Assembly (NCBI GenBank): GCA_000697335.1
Contig: JNEM01008615.1
Span: 1-10,765 of the forward strand
Direction: 5' to 3'
DNA from: Conidiobolus incongruus B7586
Taxonomy: Eukaryota > Entomophthoromycota > Entomophthoromycetes > Entomophthorales > Conidiobolaceae
DNA: 10,765 nt
A program made the position numbers and the translations under genes. Under the pieces are notes generated by a model that worked only from the letters and a program-made list of their open reading frames with translations, was not told the origin of the DNA and made no database searches. Positions 1 through 8,050 of this stretch are shown here, piece after piece. The number at the start of each line of letters is the position of its first letter. Positions within the stretch are counted from its first letter, which is position 1.

Positions 1-132
1 ACTATTCTGGTGTTTTCTTTTATGTTTCCTTATTCTATACTAATTGTTTTACTTATTTTGGCTTGCTTCGGGGACTTTCGTTTTGTTCTTAATATGACCT
101 TGTTTTGGATAATGTCACGATGGGTCGTGACA
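1..132. mobile_element. Right end of a second LTR-like copy, cut by the window edge
   Basis: Bases 1-120 match 490-609 almost exactly, about 97% identity at a constant offset of 489. This is therefore the right-hand part of a second copy of the 113-621 unit, in the same orientation and truncated only by the window edge. It ends in a 20-bp palindrome (113-132) that also serves as the first 20 bases of the next copy. The high identity suggests the two copies are young or were duplicated recently. Orientation relative to any parent element is unknown because no internal coding region is visible. Confidence 0.7.
113..132. repeat. Terminal palindrome shared by two LTR-like copies
   Basis: TGTCACGA-TGGG-TCGTGACA: two perfect 8-bp arms around a 4-base centre. 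It ends the partial copy at 1-132 and starts the full copy at 113-621. It is the exact reverse complement of the palindrome at 602-621, so the centre is flipped relative to the one that ends the full copy. Confidence 0.9.
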
Positions 133-410
133 TCAATGGCCTCTAAGATCCGCCAATGAGGGGCTGAGGAATTCATCACGAGATCATCACATTGATGTAT
201 AAGGATTCCACAGCTCATTAATAAACATAAGCGCATGATCCAACGATTAATCCCAGTAGTCACCCAAATTCCTCCCAAGCTAATCATTATACATAGAACG
301 GCGACGACGAATACAATTGAGGATACCTGCGTAGGTTCCGCAAGGGAGGTCTCTTTTAGGACTATAGGGGAGAAAATATAACAAAGCATTACCATAATGT
401 ATGTTCTTAT

Positions 411-417
411 TATAAAG
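411..417 (+). promoter_or_regulatory. TATA-like box inside the LTR-like unit
   Basis: TATAAAG lies inside the GC-richer unit, about 54 bases before the 471-501 stem-loop. If the unit is an LTR read left to right, this is where a U3 promoter would be expected. The motif is short, so the call rests mainly on position. Confidence 0.3.
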
Positions 418-470
418 TGCTCTGATTTCGAGAGGGAGAGTTTATTAGTTCTTTGGATCTTTCAAGGAAT

Positions 471-501
471 CACCAGAATAGTTCACTCAACTATTCTGGT
501 G
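471..501. repeat. 13-bp perfect stem-loop in the LTR-like unit
   Basis: The arms CACCAGAATAGTT (471-483) and AACTATTCTGGTG (489-501) are perfectly complementary around the 5-base loop CACTC. A stem this long with a small loop is not expected by chance in mixed-composition sequence. In an LTR it could be part of the transcript (R region) or a transcription or processing signal. The window happens to start inside the right arm of the other copy, so whether that copy has the stem cannot be seen. Confidence 0.8.
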
Positions 502-601
502 TGTTCTTTTATGTTTCCTTATTCTATACTAATTGTTTTACTTATTTTGGCTTGCTTCAGGGACTTTTGGTTTGTTCTTAATATGACCTTGTTTTGGATA
601 A

Positions 602-621
602 TGTCACGACCCATCGTGACA
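602..621. repeat. Right terminal palindrome of the LTR-like unit
   Basis: TGTCACGA-CCCA-TCGTGACA: perfect 8-bp arms around CCCA, the exact reverse complement of 113-132. It marks the abrupt boundary between the CpG-containing unit and the AT-rich DNA that begins at 622. Confidence 0.9.
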
Positions 622-2530
622 AAACATTCAATTTTTTTATCAATTCTGATTTGTTATGTATTAATGAATTATGTACCTAATGTATATTTAGACTTTTTAA
701 ATTCTAAAAGTAATATGAACAATACTTAGATAAAATATTAATTAAATAAAAATTTTAATTTATAATATGAATAAATTCAAATAATATATTAGCAAACAAG
801 TTTATTAAAATAATTTAATTAATTTTCTAAAAATATTTTATTGTATAAAATAATATTTAAAATTTTATGAATAAAATTTACCATTTTTATAAAATATATC
901 AATATTTTCTGAACAGGGTAATTTATTAAAGTGTGAAAGTTTATTTAACAAAATTTTTGTTTAATTCACTTATATATTTAAATTAAAATGATTTTGATGT
1001 TCTAAATATTAATAAGGATTATTAATTATATTAAAGTATTGATAGAGTATTAAATAGCAATATATGTTTAATAAAGTTTTTATTACTTTATTTGTTATCA
1101 AGTTTGTTAAATTTATACAATTTCTCTATTTACGAAAAAGGTATTACGAATCAAGTAAACATAATTTACATTTATCTGTTTGTATGGAATTTCTCTATCG
1201 AATGTACTAACAATAGTTCGTAATATAACCAAGTAAAATGATAAACAAATGCTTTAAACGAACAAATTCTATTGAAATTAAATATTGTATATAAAAGTAT
1301 TTAATTTCAATTTCGTAGTTGAAAATTCTATAATTTGAAATATCATAGAACAATATATATATAACTTATTAATTGATTCCATTGTATATTCAATAGACAG
1401 CCATTCAAATAAAATCTGTAAGTAATTTGACACAGACTCTTTAATTACAATTTGTCAATGTAATTCCTGCTTAACTTAAATTTCCTGAAATCTTTGATGC
1501 TGAGAGAGTAAAATTTGACCTAGATTCAAATTGATATTATAAAAATAAATAGTTAAATATATATTAATATATTAACTAACCTCAATAATAAAACCATATA
1601 ATTACAAATTTATAAATTTATAAATTTGTGTCAACTTGAAAAAATTTTTAAGAATTAAAATATTAAACAAATAAAAAATTAAACGTATATAAATGACTAA
1701 TGATAATATGCTTTGATTAATATGTATTATTATTATTTTACTTTATTAAAACATATATAAATATTTATAAATCAAGAATATCTTAAACATTTATATTTTC
1801 CTTATATAGTTTTGAAAAATATTGATAAAAACCAGTAAAATAAACTAGAGTCAATAAATAAAATTATAGAGTGATATGTATTAATTATTTATGGATGATT
1901 CCATAATTCAATATTTATTGATTATAAGTATTATATGCTAAAATAGATAATAACTATTAACAAGTTGGATTTATTTTTCAAAATTCAAATATAATCAACC
2001 TATTGCTAATTTGTTTTGATATCAAGTGATTGAATTTTAAACTAAAAAATAAAATATTTTGTTTTAAGAATTAATAAAAAATAAAATTATAAAATTTTTA
2101 TTAGTTCAAAAAAGGAAATTTGATTTTTCAGATGTTAAAATATTGATTTAGAAATTTAAATTGGATCCAAAAATATTTATCCTTGATTTTATTAGGAAAT
2201 TTCCGAAATCAAATTCAATTTATTTATATTTAAAATTTTGTAAAATTTTAGAGTGAATATTATCAAATAAATTTTTAAAGAATAAGAAAATAGTGTGATT
2301 AAAGTGAGGATCTGATAACGTTAAGTTTAATATACAGCATAAAGATAATCAAAAACTAAATTAAATCATTTAAATTTAATATTATTTTTGTTATGTGATA
2401 TTTAATAATCTAAATAATTTTAAGTATTTGTATGCTGAACCATAGTCAATTAATTAATTTAGTGTCAATATTTAAATCAAATATTTAACAAACAAGGTGA
2501 AATTACAATTTTTGAGATTGTTTACTATAA
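622..2530. other. AT-rich non-coding stretch, no gene seen
   Basis: About 1.9 kb of very AT-rich sequence with dense stop codons in all frames and only scattered CpG. I found no recognisable protein motif, tRNA or repeat family. The only notable structure is the palindrome at 1604-1629. It separates the LTR-like unit from the distal upstream region of the bZIP gene and could include old, unrecognisable transposon sequence. Confidence 0.6.
1604..1629. repeat. 26-bp perfect AT palindrome
   Basis: ACAAATTTATAAA followed by TTTATAAATTTGT is a perfect inverted repeat with no spacer. It is built from overlapping AAATTTAT-type units. Its periodicity makes chance or slippage origin possible. It could form a cruciform or be the relic of an inverted-repeat element. 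No function can be assigned. Confidence 0.8.
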
Positions 2531-2740
2531 GATATAGGGGAATTAAATAATCCTACTATCTCACCCAATCAAACTTGATTAAAGTCTATTCAGAGTCGGT
2601 TTAATTGATATAGTTCCGGAAGTGGGGGTAATTTTTAATTTCAAACTGATTTAACTATTAATCAATTTCAAATTTAAAAATTCACGGGCGGATTAGAATC
2701 TTTACAAAGTATAAGGGAATTTAGTTTGGGGGAGTTACTT
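2531..2740. promoter_or_regulatory. GC-richer island with G-tracts, possible distal regulatory module
   Basis: Within AT-rich DNA this 210-bp stretch stands out. It has an AGGGG at 2536-2540, GGGGG runs at 2624-2628 and 2728-2732, a CCAAT core near 2564-2568, and several CpGs (around 2598, 2617, 2684 and 2688). AGGGG/CCCCT is the core of the fungal stress-response element, and CCAAT is the HAP/NF-Y core. Both are short enough to occur by chance. It lies 1.1-1.3 kb upstream of the bZIP start. It has no convincing reading frame. An unannotated non-coding RNA is an alternative. Confidence 0.3.
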
Positions 2741-3434
2741 GATTGAATGTTTCAAATTTATTAAAAATTAACTATCAAATTCTGAATATATTATCCTCCA
2801 TTTAGAAGGATTAAGCTAATAAAGGGAAGGTAATAGTGGTAATTGAAATGCTAGAGTTAATCAAAGTTGCTGTAATATAATCGATTGGTCAGTTGTTCTA
2901 TTTCCATGAAATTTAGGAATATTGTTTTCGGCAGTAATATAATTGCAGTAATGACAATACTGTTTGATTAGAATCAAACTTTCATTAATCATTCCATTCA
3001 AAACTTAGTATTCATAAGATTGGATAGTATTAGTCTTAAATCTCCATTGTTTCTTGATGGATTTATTCTTGTTATTTTAGAGTACTTTATTTTCAGTGTC
3101 CTATATATTAAAGAAATAATTTAAACTATATTAATTATAGATGATGAACACTAGTTATTAATATATTCTTATACAGGTAATTGGCATTTATAGAAGTTTA
3201 ATCTAGCCAGTGATTATATAAAATAGATATCCAACTCAATTTATTTAAACAAACTTGATCGAAAAAAAATAAATTAGTCGTAAATTCGAGATCAAAAAAT
3301 TTAACAAATATTGATTGATGAATAAGATTACATATTGATATCTTAATTTTGCTTGGTTGATCAAGTTCGATTAAAATTTCATGTTTTCATAATTCATCAT
3401 TTGTTCATTTTCACCAAATAGCTGATTGATTTAA
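2741..3434. other. Upstream intergenic DNA of the bZIP gene
   Basis: AT-rich sequence with no long open frame and no motif I can name. Many TTGATT/GATTGA-type words and a few TTGATC words occur around 3250-3370 but form no clean repeat. It is probably part of the long 5' intergenic region of the bZIP gene. Confidence 0.5.
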
Positions 3435-3442
3435 TGACGTAA
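3435..3442 (+). promoter_or_regulatory. CRE-like site TGACGTAA
   Basis: TGACGTAA is a one-base variant of the ATF/CREB site TGACGTCA and matches the composite ATF and CRE-like sites bound by this bZIP class. It lies about 430 bp upstream of the bZIP ATG, in DNA where CpG is rare. Binding by the encoded protein itself (autoregulation) is inference. Confidence 0.4.
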
Positions 3443-3534
3443 AAATGAGATTGTGAGAGAATTTTTGGTTTCATTATTTCATCTAGTACTGAATTTATTT
3501 TTGGATTTTCAGTTGAGTATAAATATCCTTAATA

Positions 3535-3603
3535 ATGCATTTTATATCTATTCTAAATTGTCTTGAAAGTCGAATTCAATCAGTATTATTTGACTATTTG
3601 TGA
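3535..3603 (+). CDS. Possible upstream ORF (22 codons) in the bZIP leader
   Basis: An ATG at 3535 opens 22 codons closed by TGA at 3601-3603, well before the bZIP start. It matters only if transcription begins upstream of 3535, which the sequence does not show. The peptide itself looks unremarkable. Confidence 0.15.
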   Translation: MHFISILNCLESRIQSVLFDYL

Positions 3604-3727
3604 TTTTTAGTTATTACTGTGTGTGAATTGTATTTAAGTTAAATCGATCACATATTGACATACTGTCCTGTTGATCTACTTGCTAATCATCAATCAATAC
3701 TGATTTCTAGCTGAGCTTTGTTAATAA

Positions 3728-3754
3728 ATGAGCTCATATCATTTAAAGACATAG
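3728..3754 (+). CDS. Possible 8-codon upstream ORF in the bZIP leader
   Basis: ATG at 3728 encodes MSSYHLKT and stops with TAG at 3752-3754, about 120 bases before the bZIP ATG. Together with the ATG-TAA pair at 3770-3775 it would reduce initiation at the main start if the leader is this long. The transcription start is unknown. Confidence 0.2.
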   Translation: MSSYHLKT

Positions 3755-3758
3755 TTCT

Positions 3759-3772
3759 CATATATATATATG
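3759..3772 (+). promoter_or_regulatory. TATA-like palindrome upstream of the bZIP gene
   Basis: CATATATATATATG, a 14-bp perfect palindrome, sits about 100-114 bp upstream of the ATG, where a fungal TATA element could lie. AT-repeat sequence is common here, so this is a candidate only. Its last three bases (ATG, 3770-3772) are followed by TAA and would form a minimal start-stop ORF if transcribed. Confidence 0.3.
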
Positions 3773-3822
3773 TAAATCCCTTTGTATTCTATTATTATTC
3801 CACATATTAAAGCACCTATCAT

Positions 3823-3830
3823 TTACGTAT
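3823..3830 (+). promoter_or_regulatory. ACGT-core site TTACGTAT
   Basis: TTACGTAT resembles the bZIP half-site TTACGTAA and lies about 45 bp before the bZIP ATG. With the site at 3435-3442 it gives two ACGT cores within 440 bp of the gene. It could bind bZIP proteins or simply be leader sequence. Confidence 0.3.
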
Positions 3831-3872
3831 ATTGATTTATACCTAGTCAAACCATATATTCCTTGTTTATTG

Positions 3873-4691
3873 ATGAGATCGAAAACTAGTAGTAATGTCC
3901 CATATTCAGTTGAGGTAACGAGTCATGCCTCTACCGTAGTTTTACCTCCTATCACCTCTTTACTCGACCCGCACTCTCCAATTCCTGAGAATGAGATCCA
4001 AAGGCAATCTTTCACTTCACCTATGCCTATGTCTTCATCAAGTCAAAACCCCTCAATGGCTGACTTGACAGATGGCTTTACAGGATCTGATAAGAGTAGC
4101 TCCCGATCTAATAGCTACCCCTCTGAGAATCTTGTACGACTACCAGGGAATTTGGCTTCAATAATAAATATATCTGAGCAAGGAGTCACGAAATTTTATT
4201 CACAGAGTATGAGTCCTCGTTCAGAGGACAGGATGGAAGCGTCTCTTCCACCCATCCAAAGTAAGATGAGACCGCAAAGGACCCAGTCGCATCCTGTCCT
4301 TCCCGTTGATCAAAAGAGATTGGAAAGATTGAAAAGCAATCGAGAAGCTGCAAGCCGATGTCGCATTAAACAGAAACAAAAGATTCAAAAACAAGAGGAG
4401 AGTCTGAAATGGTATCAAAGTGAGAACGACAAATTATCCCGCGAGGTCCTGGACCTAAAGATGAAGATTATGGATTTGAAGATGCTACTATTTGGACATC
4501 ATTGTGGTGAAAACAATAATATACACCTGCCTACGCCACCCTCAGTAAAGCGCAGCTTGAGTGACCAGTCATCGACTTCTTCTTCAAATCAACATATTGC
4601 AAAGAGAAGATCGCCGGGTGAAACTAGCTCAAAGGACGAGTCATCACCTCCCAACTGGCAACGGTCGCTATCCGACACCTTAACACCATGA
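3873..4691 (+). CDS. bZIP transcription factor, ATF2/Atf1-like
   Basis: A nuclear DNA-binding protein of 272 aa. The bZIP domain spans about residues 147-212. Its basic region contains N156-x2-A159-A160-x2-C163-R164, the bZIP DNA-contact signature. The zipper d positions are Q174, Y181, L188, L195 and L202, with Asn185 at an a position, and it ends LKMLLFGHHC, close to the LK-LLLAHKDC ending of ATF2/Atf1. The first two d positions lack leucine, so the zipper may be weak or selective for a partner. The N-terminal half is Ser/Pro-rich and disordered-looking. LPPIxS occurs at 24-29 and 125-130, and RSLSD at 227-231 and 264-268. Several SP/TP sites (near 35, 49, 114, 221, 247, 258, 271) suit a MAP-kinase target. 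ATG at 3873 is the first in frame after the TAA at 3744-3746, but T at -3 is a weak context and an upstream exon cannot be excluded. The frame ends in TGA. No intron is visible. It may act in stress response, by family analogy only. Confidence 0.93.
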   Translation: MRSKTSSNVPYSVEVTSHASTVVLPPITSLLDPHSPIPENEIQRQSFTSPMPMSSSSQNPSMADLTDGFTGSDKSSSRSNSYPSENLVRLPGNLASIINISEQGVTKFYSQSMSPRSEDRMEASLPPIQSKMRPQRTQSHPVLPVDQKRLERLKSNREAASRCRIKQKQKIQKQEESLKWYQSENDKLSREVLDLKMKIMDLKMLLFGHHCGENNNIHLPTPPSVKRSLSDQSSTSSSNQHIAKRRSPGETSSKDESSPPNWQRSLSDTLTP

Positions 4692-5000
4692 TACATCTTG
4701 TAAACTTTACACATTTATGATTCATTTCTCATCTCCATTCACTCCAATGGCCTGATTTCATGATTTAATTTAAATCTCCATTACACGCCATTAATTACAT
4801 CATTTTACTGTGAATTTAACACTATTAACACCATCCACTACAAATATTTTCAAGTCTGATGAAATCATCGCTGTTGTTTTTTAAAGTATCCATATTTTCA
4901 TTACAATTATCATTTCAATAATTCATTATTTAACCTGTATTATGAATTCCAATTTATATTATTGCACATTCATTTTTTAATGTTGTAATCATGAAGAGAT
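4692..5000 (+). other. Probable 3' untranslated region of the bZIP gene
   Basis: For about 250-300 bases after the stop the + strand is rich in C and T and poor in G (CATCTCCATTCACTCC-like text), then grades into plain AT-rich DNA. This strand skew fits a transcribed 3' UTR. The poly(A) site cannot be placed, because AATAAA-like words are frequent in such AT-rich sequence. Confidence 0.4.
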
Positions 5001-5909
5001 TCCTAATCAATTATCCTTTAATCAATATATCTGTATTTATACAATATTTTTTTATTTTTTATTATCCTTATTTTTATATAATTTATATTTATATGTTTTA
5101 TTTAAGAATTTTTTATATACAATATATTTGTCAAAAAAAATATTTGATGTGCAGAAAACTTAATCAAAATTTGACTACTTTATATTAATATAAATGTTTT
5201 TTATTAATATTAATTAATTTTAACCCTTAATTGTCTTAAAGTCTCCTTTTTGATACTTGAATTTATATCTCAAATATATCAAATTTACAGAATTTTTTAT
5301 TTAAAAAAATAAATGACTTTGGTGAATTTAATTTCTTATTAAGTTATTATATATAATCTTGGTTAAATATATAAATACTAATTTACAAATACTTTATTAC
5401 TTTATTTTGATATATATATATGTCAACTTTTATTTTATTATTCAAATTATATTGAAATAAAATATGATGATTTTAAATCCTAAATCTAATTGATGTCATG
5501 ATGAAATCATAACATATTTGCTTGATTCAAATAATTGATTAAAGAATTAGTTGTACTCCTGATTTATTTTTATATTAACAAAGTGAAATGAGTATAATAA
5601 GTTGATTTGAGGGACACTATTTCACTCTCATAATTTAGTTTTTTATTCAATTAACAGATTATTTAAATATTTTTCAAGAATTATTTTCTTCTATATTTCC
5701 TAATTCTGATGAATTGTATATTTTAATTATTAAATCCTGTTGATCACAATTTTGATCTTATGATAAAATTTTTAATAATGAAATTTTTTAAACCAATCAA
5801 AATACTATTGGATATCTCTTCTTTAATGAACACTTATCCCTTTAATTTTAGTCATACTACCAATCCAGACTGAATTTTATTTGTTTACTCAAGATAAAGT
5901 ATTGAAATA

Positions 5910-5927
5910 AATATTTGATCAAATATT
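5910..5927. repeat. 18-bp perfect palindrome around TGATCA
   Basis: AATATTTGATCAAATATT is its own reverse complement. Its first twelve bases recur as a direct repeat at 5961-5972. The palindrome is close to what AT-rich sequence can produce by chance, but the repeat 51 bp away makes it slightly more notable. Confidence 0.6.
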
Positions 5928-5975
5928 GCTGAAATAATTTCATGATGAGTTTTGTGATGAAATATTTGATCATCA

Positions 5976-6002
5976 ATTAGATGTTTCATGTACACATCTA
6001 AT
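5976..6002. repeat. 9-bp stem-loop
   Basis: ATTAGATGT (5976-5984) and ACATCTAAT (5994-6002) are perfect inverted repeats around a 9-base loop, just after the direct-repeat pair at 5910 and 5961. It is followed by AT-rich DNA rather than a T-run after a GC-rich stem. No role is evident. Confidence 0.5.
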
Positions 6003-7196
6003 CAATATCAAAATATTTAGCTTAATTGGCTTTAATTTTAATATCAGAAAAATACTTATGACAATTTTTTTAATAATTTGAAAGCAATGTCAAATTTAAC
6101 TTTATAAATCTGTAATAAATATTCTAGACACTTGTGACTTGCATTACATATATGTTCAATTGATTAAATATCAAGTACATCATTTTGTAATAAAATTAAT
6201 AATTGAAATGAATTAATGAGATAGATATTCTAATTTTTGCTAGATGACTAATAAATTCATATGAAATCATATTGTATTTAACTATATTAAATTTCTTATA
6301 AACTAGGATATCAAAAAATATCTATCATTAAAAATTAGAGTTTATTGGTTATTTCTAACTGATATATACTATAATAAAATATCAAATAATTTATTATTAT
6401 AATATTTCAATTTAAAAAAAAATCTAATTTTGACGACCACAATGTAATACAAATGGTCAGTGGTGAGAGTATTCTGTATATGAGAAGTAAATATTATTTA
6501 CTCAAAACATCTTTTAGGTGAAGCTAAATTTAACTTTTCACTGAATAAATATTCAATTTATTTTAAATCAAAAAAAGTACTAGAATACTCTAATTACTCC
6601 ATATGAAAGTATTGAGACTAGTTTGGATTAAAATCTTTAAATTTATAACAAAATAGATCTTCAAATTCATTTTTCAAAACATTCGATAAATCGATTTGAC
6701 TCTCTTGTTCAACTGATATGAAACTCAATTTTATTTAAAAAACACATTACCCCTTTTGTAATTTAACTATTAGGAGTGAAAGTTTAAAAATTTCAAATAC
6801 TTTGCTTGCATGAAGTTTTAAAATTATTAAGATATTATTGGCTCCAATATAAAAGAATTAGGTATGCCATTTAAAAATAAATATACACTTTAGTATTTGG
6901 GTTGTGATTAAATTATAGCAACTACACCGATTTTAATTATATTTACTGGATCCATAATAACAAAGTTGGATGATCTATATTTGAATTCTATTGATATTTT
7001 GTCATAATTTTATATTTGGAATTTGTTTGGATAACAAAAAACATTTGGAAATTGAACTTGAATCCAATTTTACATTAGGTGCATTACAATTATTTTTCTT
7101 TCCCCCCATTGTCTTGAATTTGAATTGAGTATATTTGGTAAATAGTTATATTTTGAAAGTTTAAAATTGAATTTGTACTTTTTTTATAATTTGTTA

Positions 7197-7329
7197 AAAG
7201 CGTCAAAAAATAATACCGGTTAATAATTGCATGAATGTTGATGGAACTTAATTTGATTCTACAATATGAGATCAGTATTAATTGCAGGGCTAGTTATATT
7301 GACATTATATTGACAATTGAAAGCGTCAA
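7197..7329. repeat. Pair of CpG-bearing 10-mers AAAGCGTCAA
   Basis: AAAGCGTCAA occurs at 7197-7206 and again at 7320-7329, same strand, 123 bp apart. CpG is rare here and the second copy holds the last CpG of the window, so two identical CpG words are unexpected. They may be factor sites or chance. No gene lies nearby. Confidence 0.4.
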
Positions 7330-8050
7330 TAAGCCAGCAAAGTTTTAAAAATTAATAAAATGATGATTTTTTTAAAACAATATTGCCACAAAGTGAAACA
7401 ATAAATCCAAATATTTATGAAATTTATCCCTTAATTCATCAATCTTCTTAAAAATGTCATCATTTTCAAAATAATTTCTTGATATTAAGGTTTTCATTAT
7501 AATTTTGAAAGTATTTAATATTGGTTGAATATATTATATAAATGATATCACAAATTTTGGATTGTAATAATATATAATAAGTTAAACAAAACTTAATAAA
7601 TATTTAATATATGTTAATATATTACTGATTGAAATAAAAATATTATTTTATAATTAGATAGAATAAATTAATATGATTAAAAATAATGGATATATGTTCA
7701 ATTTTTACTATATTATATATGTTATATCACAATAAAAATAGAAAACATTGGTAAGGATATACTTGCTATAGAATTAAATCAAATATGTTTGATATCAATA
7801 ATTATGCTAATTATAAGTTTAATAGCTTATATAATTTTTTTAGATATATATTTTTGATATCTATTTTAAAATCAATTTTTAATCAATAATTTAGTTATTT
7901 TAATAAAGATGATCATAAATAAATGATTTGATTATATAAATAATTAATAATATTTATTTTAATAATTAACAAAATATATTTAAAACTATTATAAATAATA
8001 ATAATAAAAATAAAATAATTGCTAATATAGCTATTAATATAAAACATAAT

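Larger units (their letters stand above)
113..621. mobile_element. Solo-LTR-like unit with palindromic ends (possibly Ty3/Gypsy type)
   Basis: The unit of about 509 bp begins TG, ends CA, and its terminal 20 bases are exact reverse complements of each other. Those properties fit a solo long terminal repeat. It is clearly GC-richer than its surroundings and keeps well over ten CpG dinucleotides, including a cluster near 299-309, so it has a different history from the AT-rich flank. Possible LTR parts are a TATA-like box at 411-417 and a strong stem-loop at 471-501. The left flank is another copy of itself and the right flank is AT-rich DNA, so no target-site duplication can be read. No gag or pol is present, so the family is a guess. 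A tandem (satellite-like) repeat with a 489-bp period, or a non-autonomous inverted-repeat element, would also fit. Confidence 0.55.
5001..8047. other. AT-rich intergenic DNA, no gene seen
   Basis: About 3 kb with no convincing coding frame on either strand, no tRNA and no recognisable transposon protein. CpG is sparse (for example 6434, 6684, 6692, 6928, 7201, 7217, 7324) and I find none after 7325. Composition becomes even more AT-biased from about 7540 up to the transposon. Small structures are listed separately. The 7540-8047 part could be old decayed element sequence, but nothing in it identifies a family. Confidence 0.55.

Noticed and set aside
30-395. 121-codon - strand ORF with hydrophobic segments
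   Set aside because: It runs across the junction of the two LTR-like copies and resembles no family I know. The sequence there is explained by a non-coding LTR-like repeat, and an open frame of this size is plausible by chance at that composition.
113-621. Reading the left unit as a MITE or plain inverted-repeat element
   Set aside because: Possible, but TG...CA ends, its size, the TATA-like box and tandem copies fit an LTR-like unit better. It is kept as an alternative in the feature entry.
397-729. 110-codon + strand ORF
   Set aside because: It starts inside the LTR-like unit and continues past its end into AT-rich DNA. It has low complexity and no recognisable motif.
3365-3372. GTTCGATT, like a tRNA T-loop
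   Set aside because: No matching acceptor, D or anticodon stems can be laid around it on this strand.
3870-3872. TTG as start codon of the bZIP gene, giving one more residue
   Set aside because: In a nuclear gene the ATG at 3873 is the natural first start. A TTG start has no support.
3747-3872. Open upstream extension of the bZIP frame
   Set aside because: The frame is open back to the TAA at 3744-3746 but has no ATG. It could belong to an upstream exon only if spliced, and no convincing splice pair was found.
4221-4418. 65-codon ORF antisense to the bZIP gene
   Set aside because: It is a shadow of the bZIP coding frame, including its basic region, and has no independent support.
4991-5188. 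65-codon + strand ORF, almost all I, F, Y, L, N
   Set aside because: Its composition is what plain AT-rich DNA gives when translated, and it lies in or after the probable 3' UTR.
7540-8047. A further decayed element left of the Harbinger copy
   Set aside because: The composition fits, but no protein motif, terminus or repeat could be found to support it.
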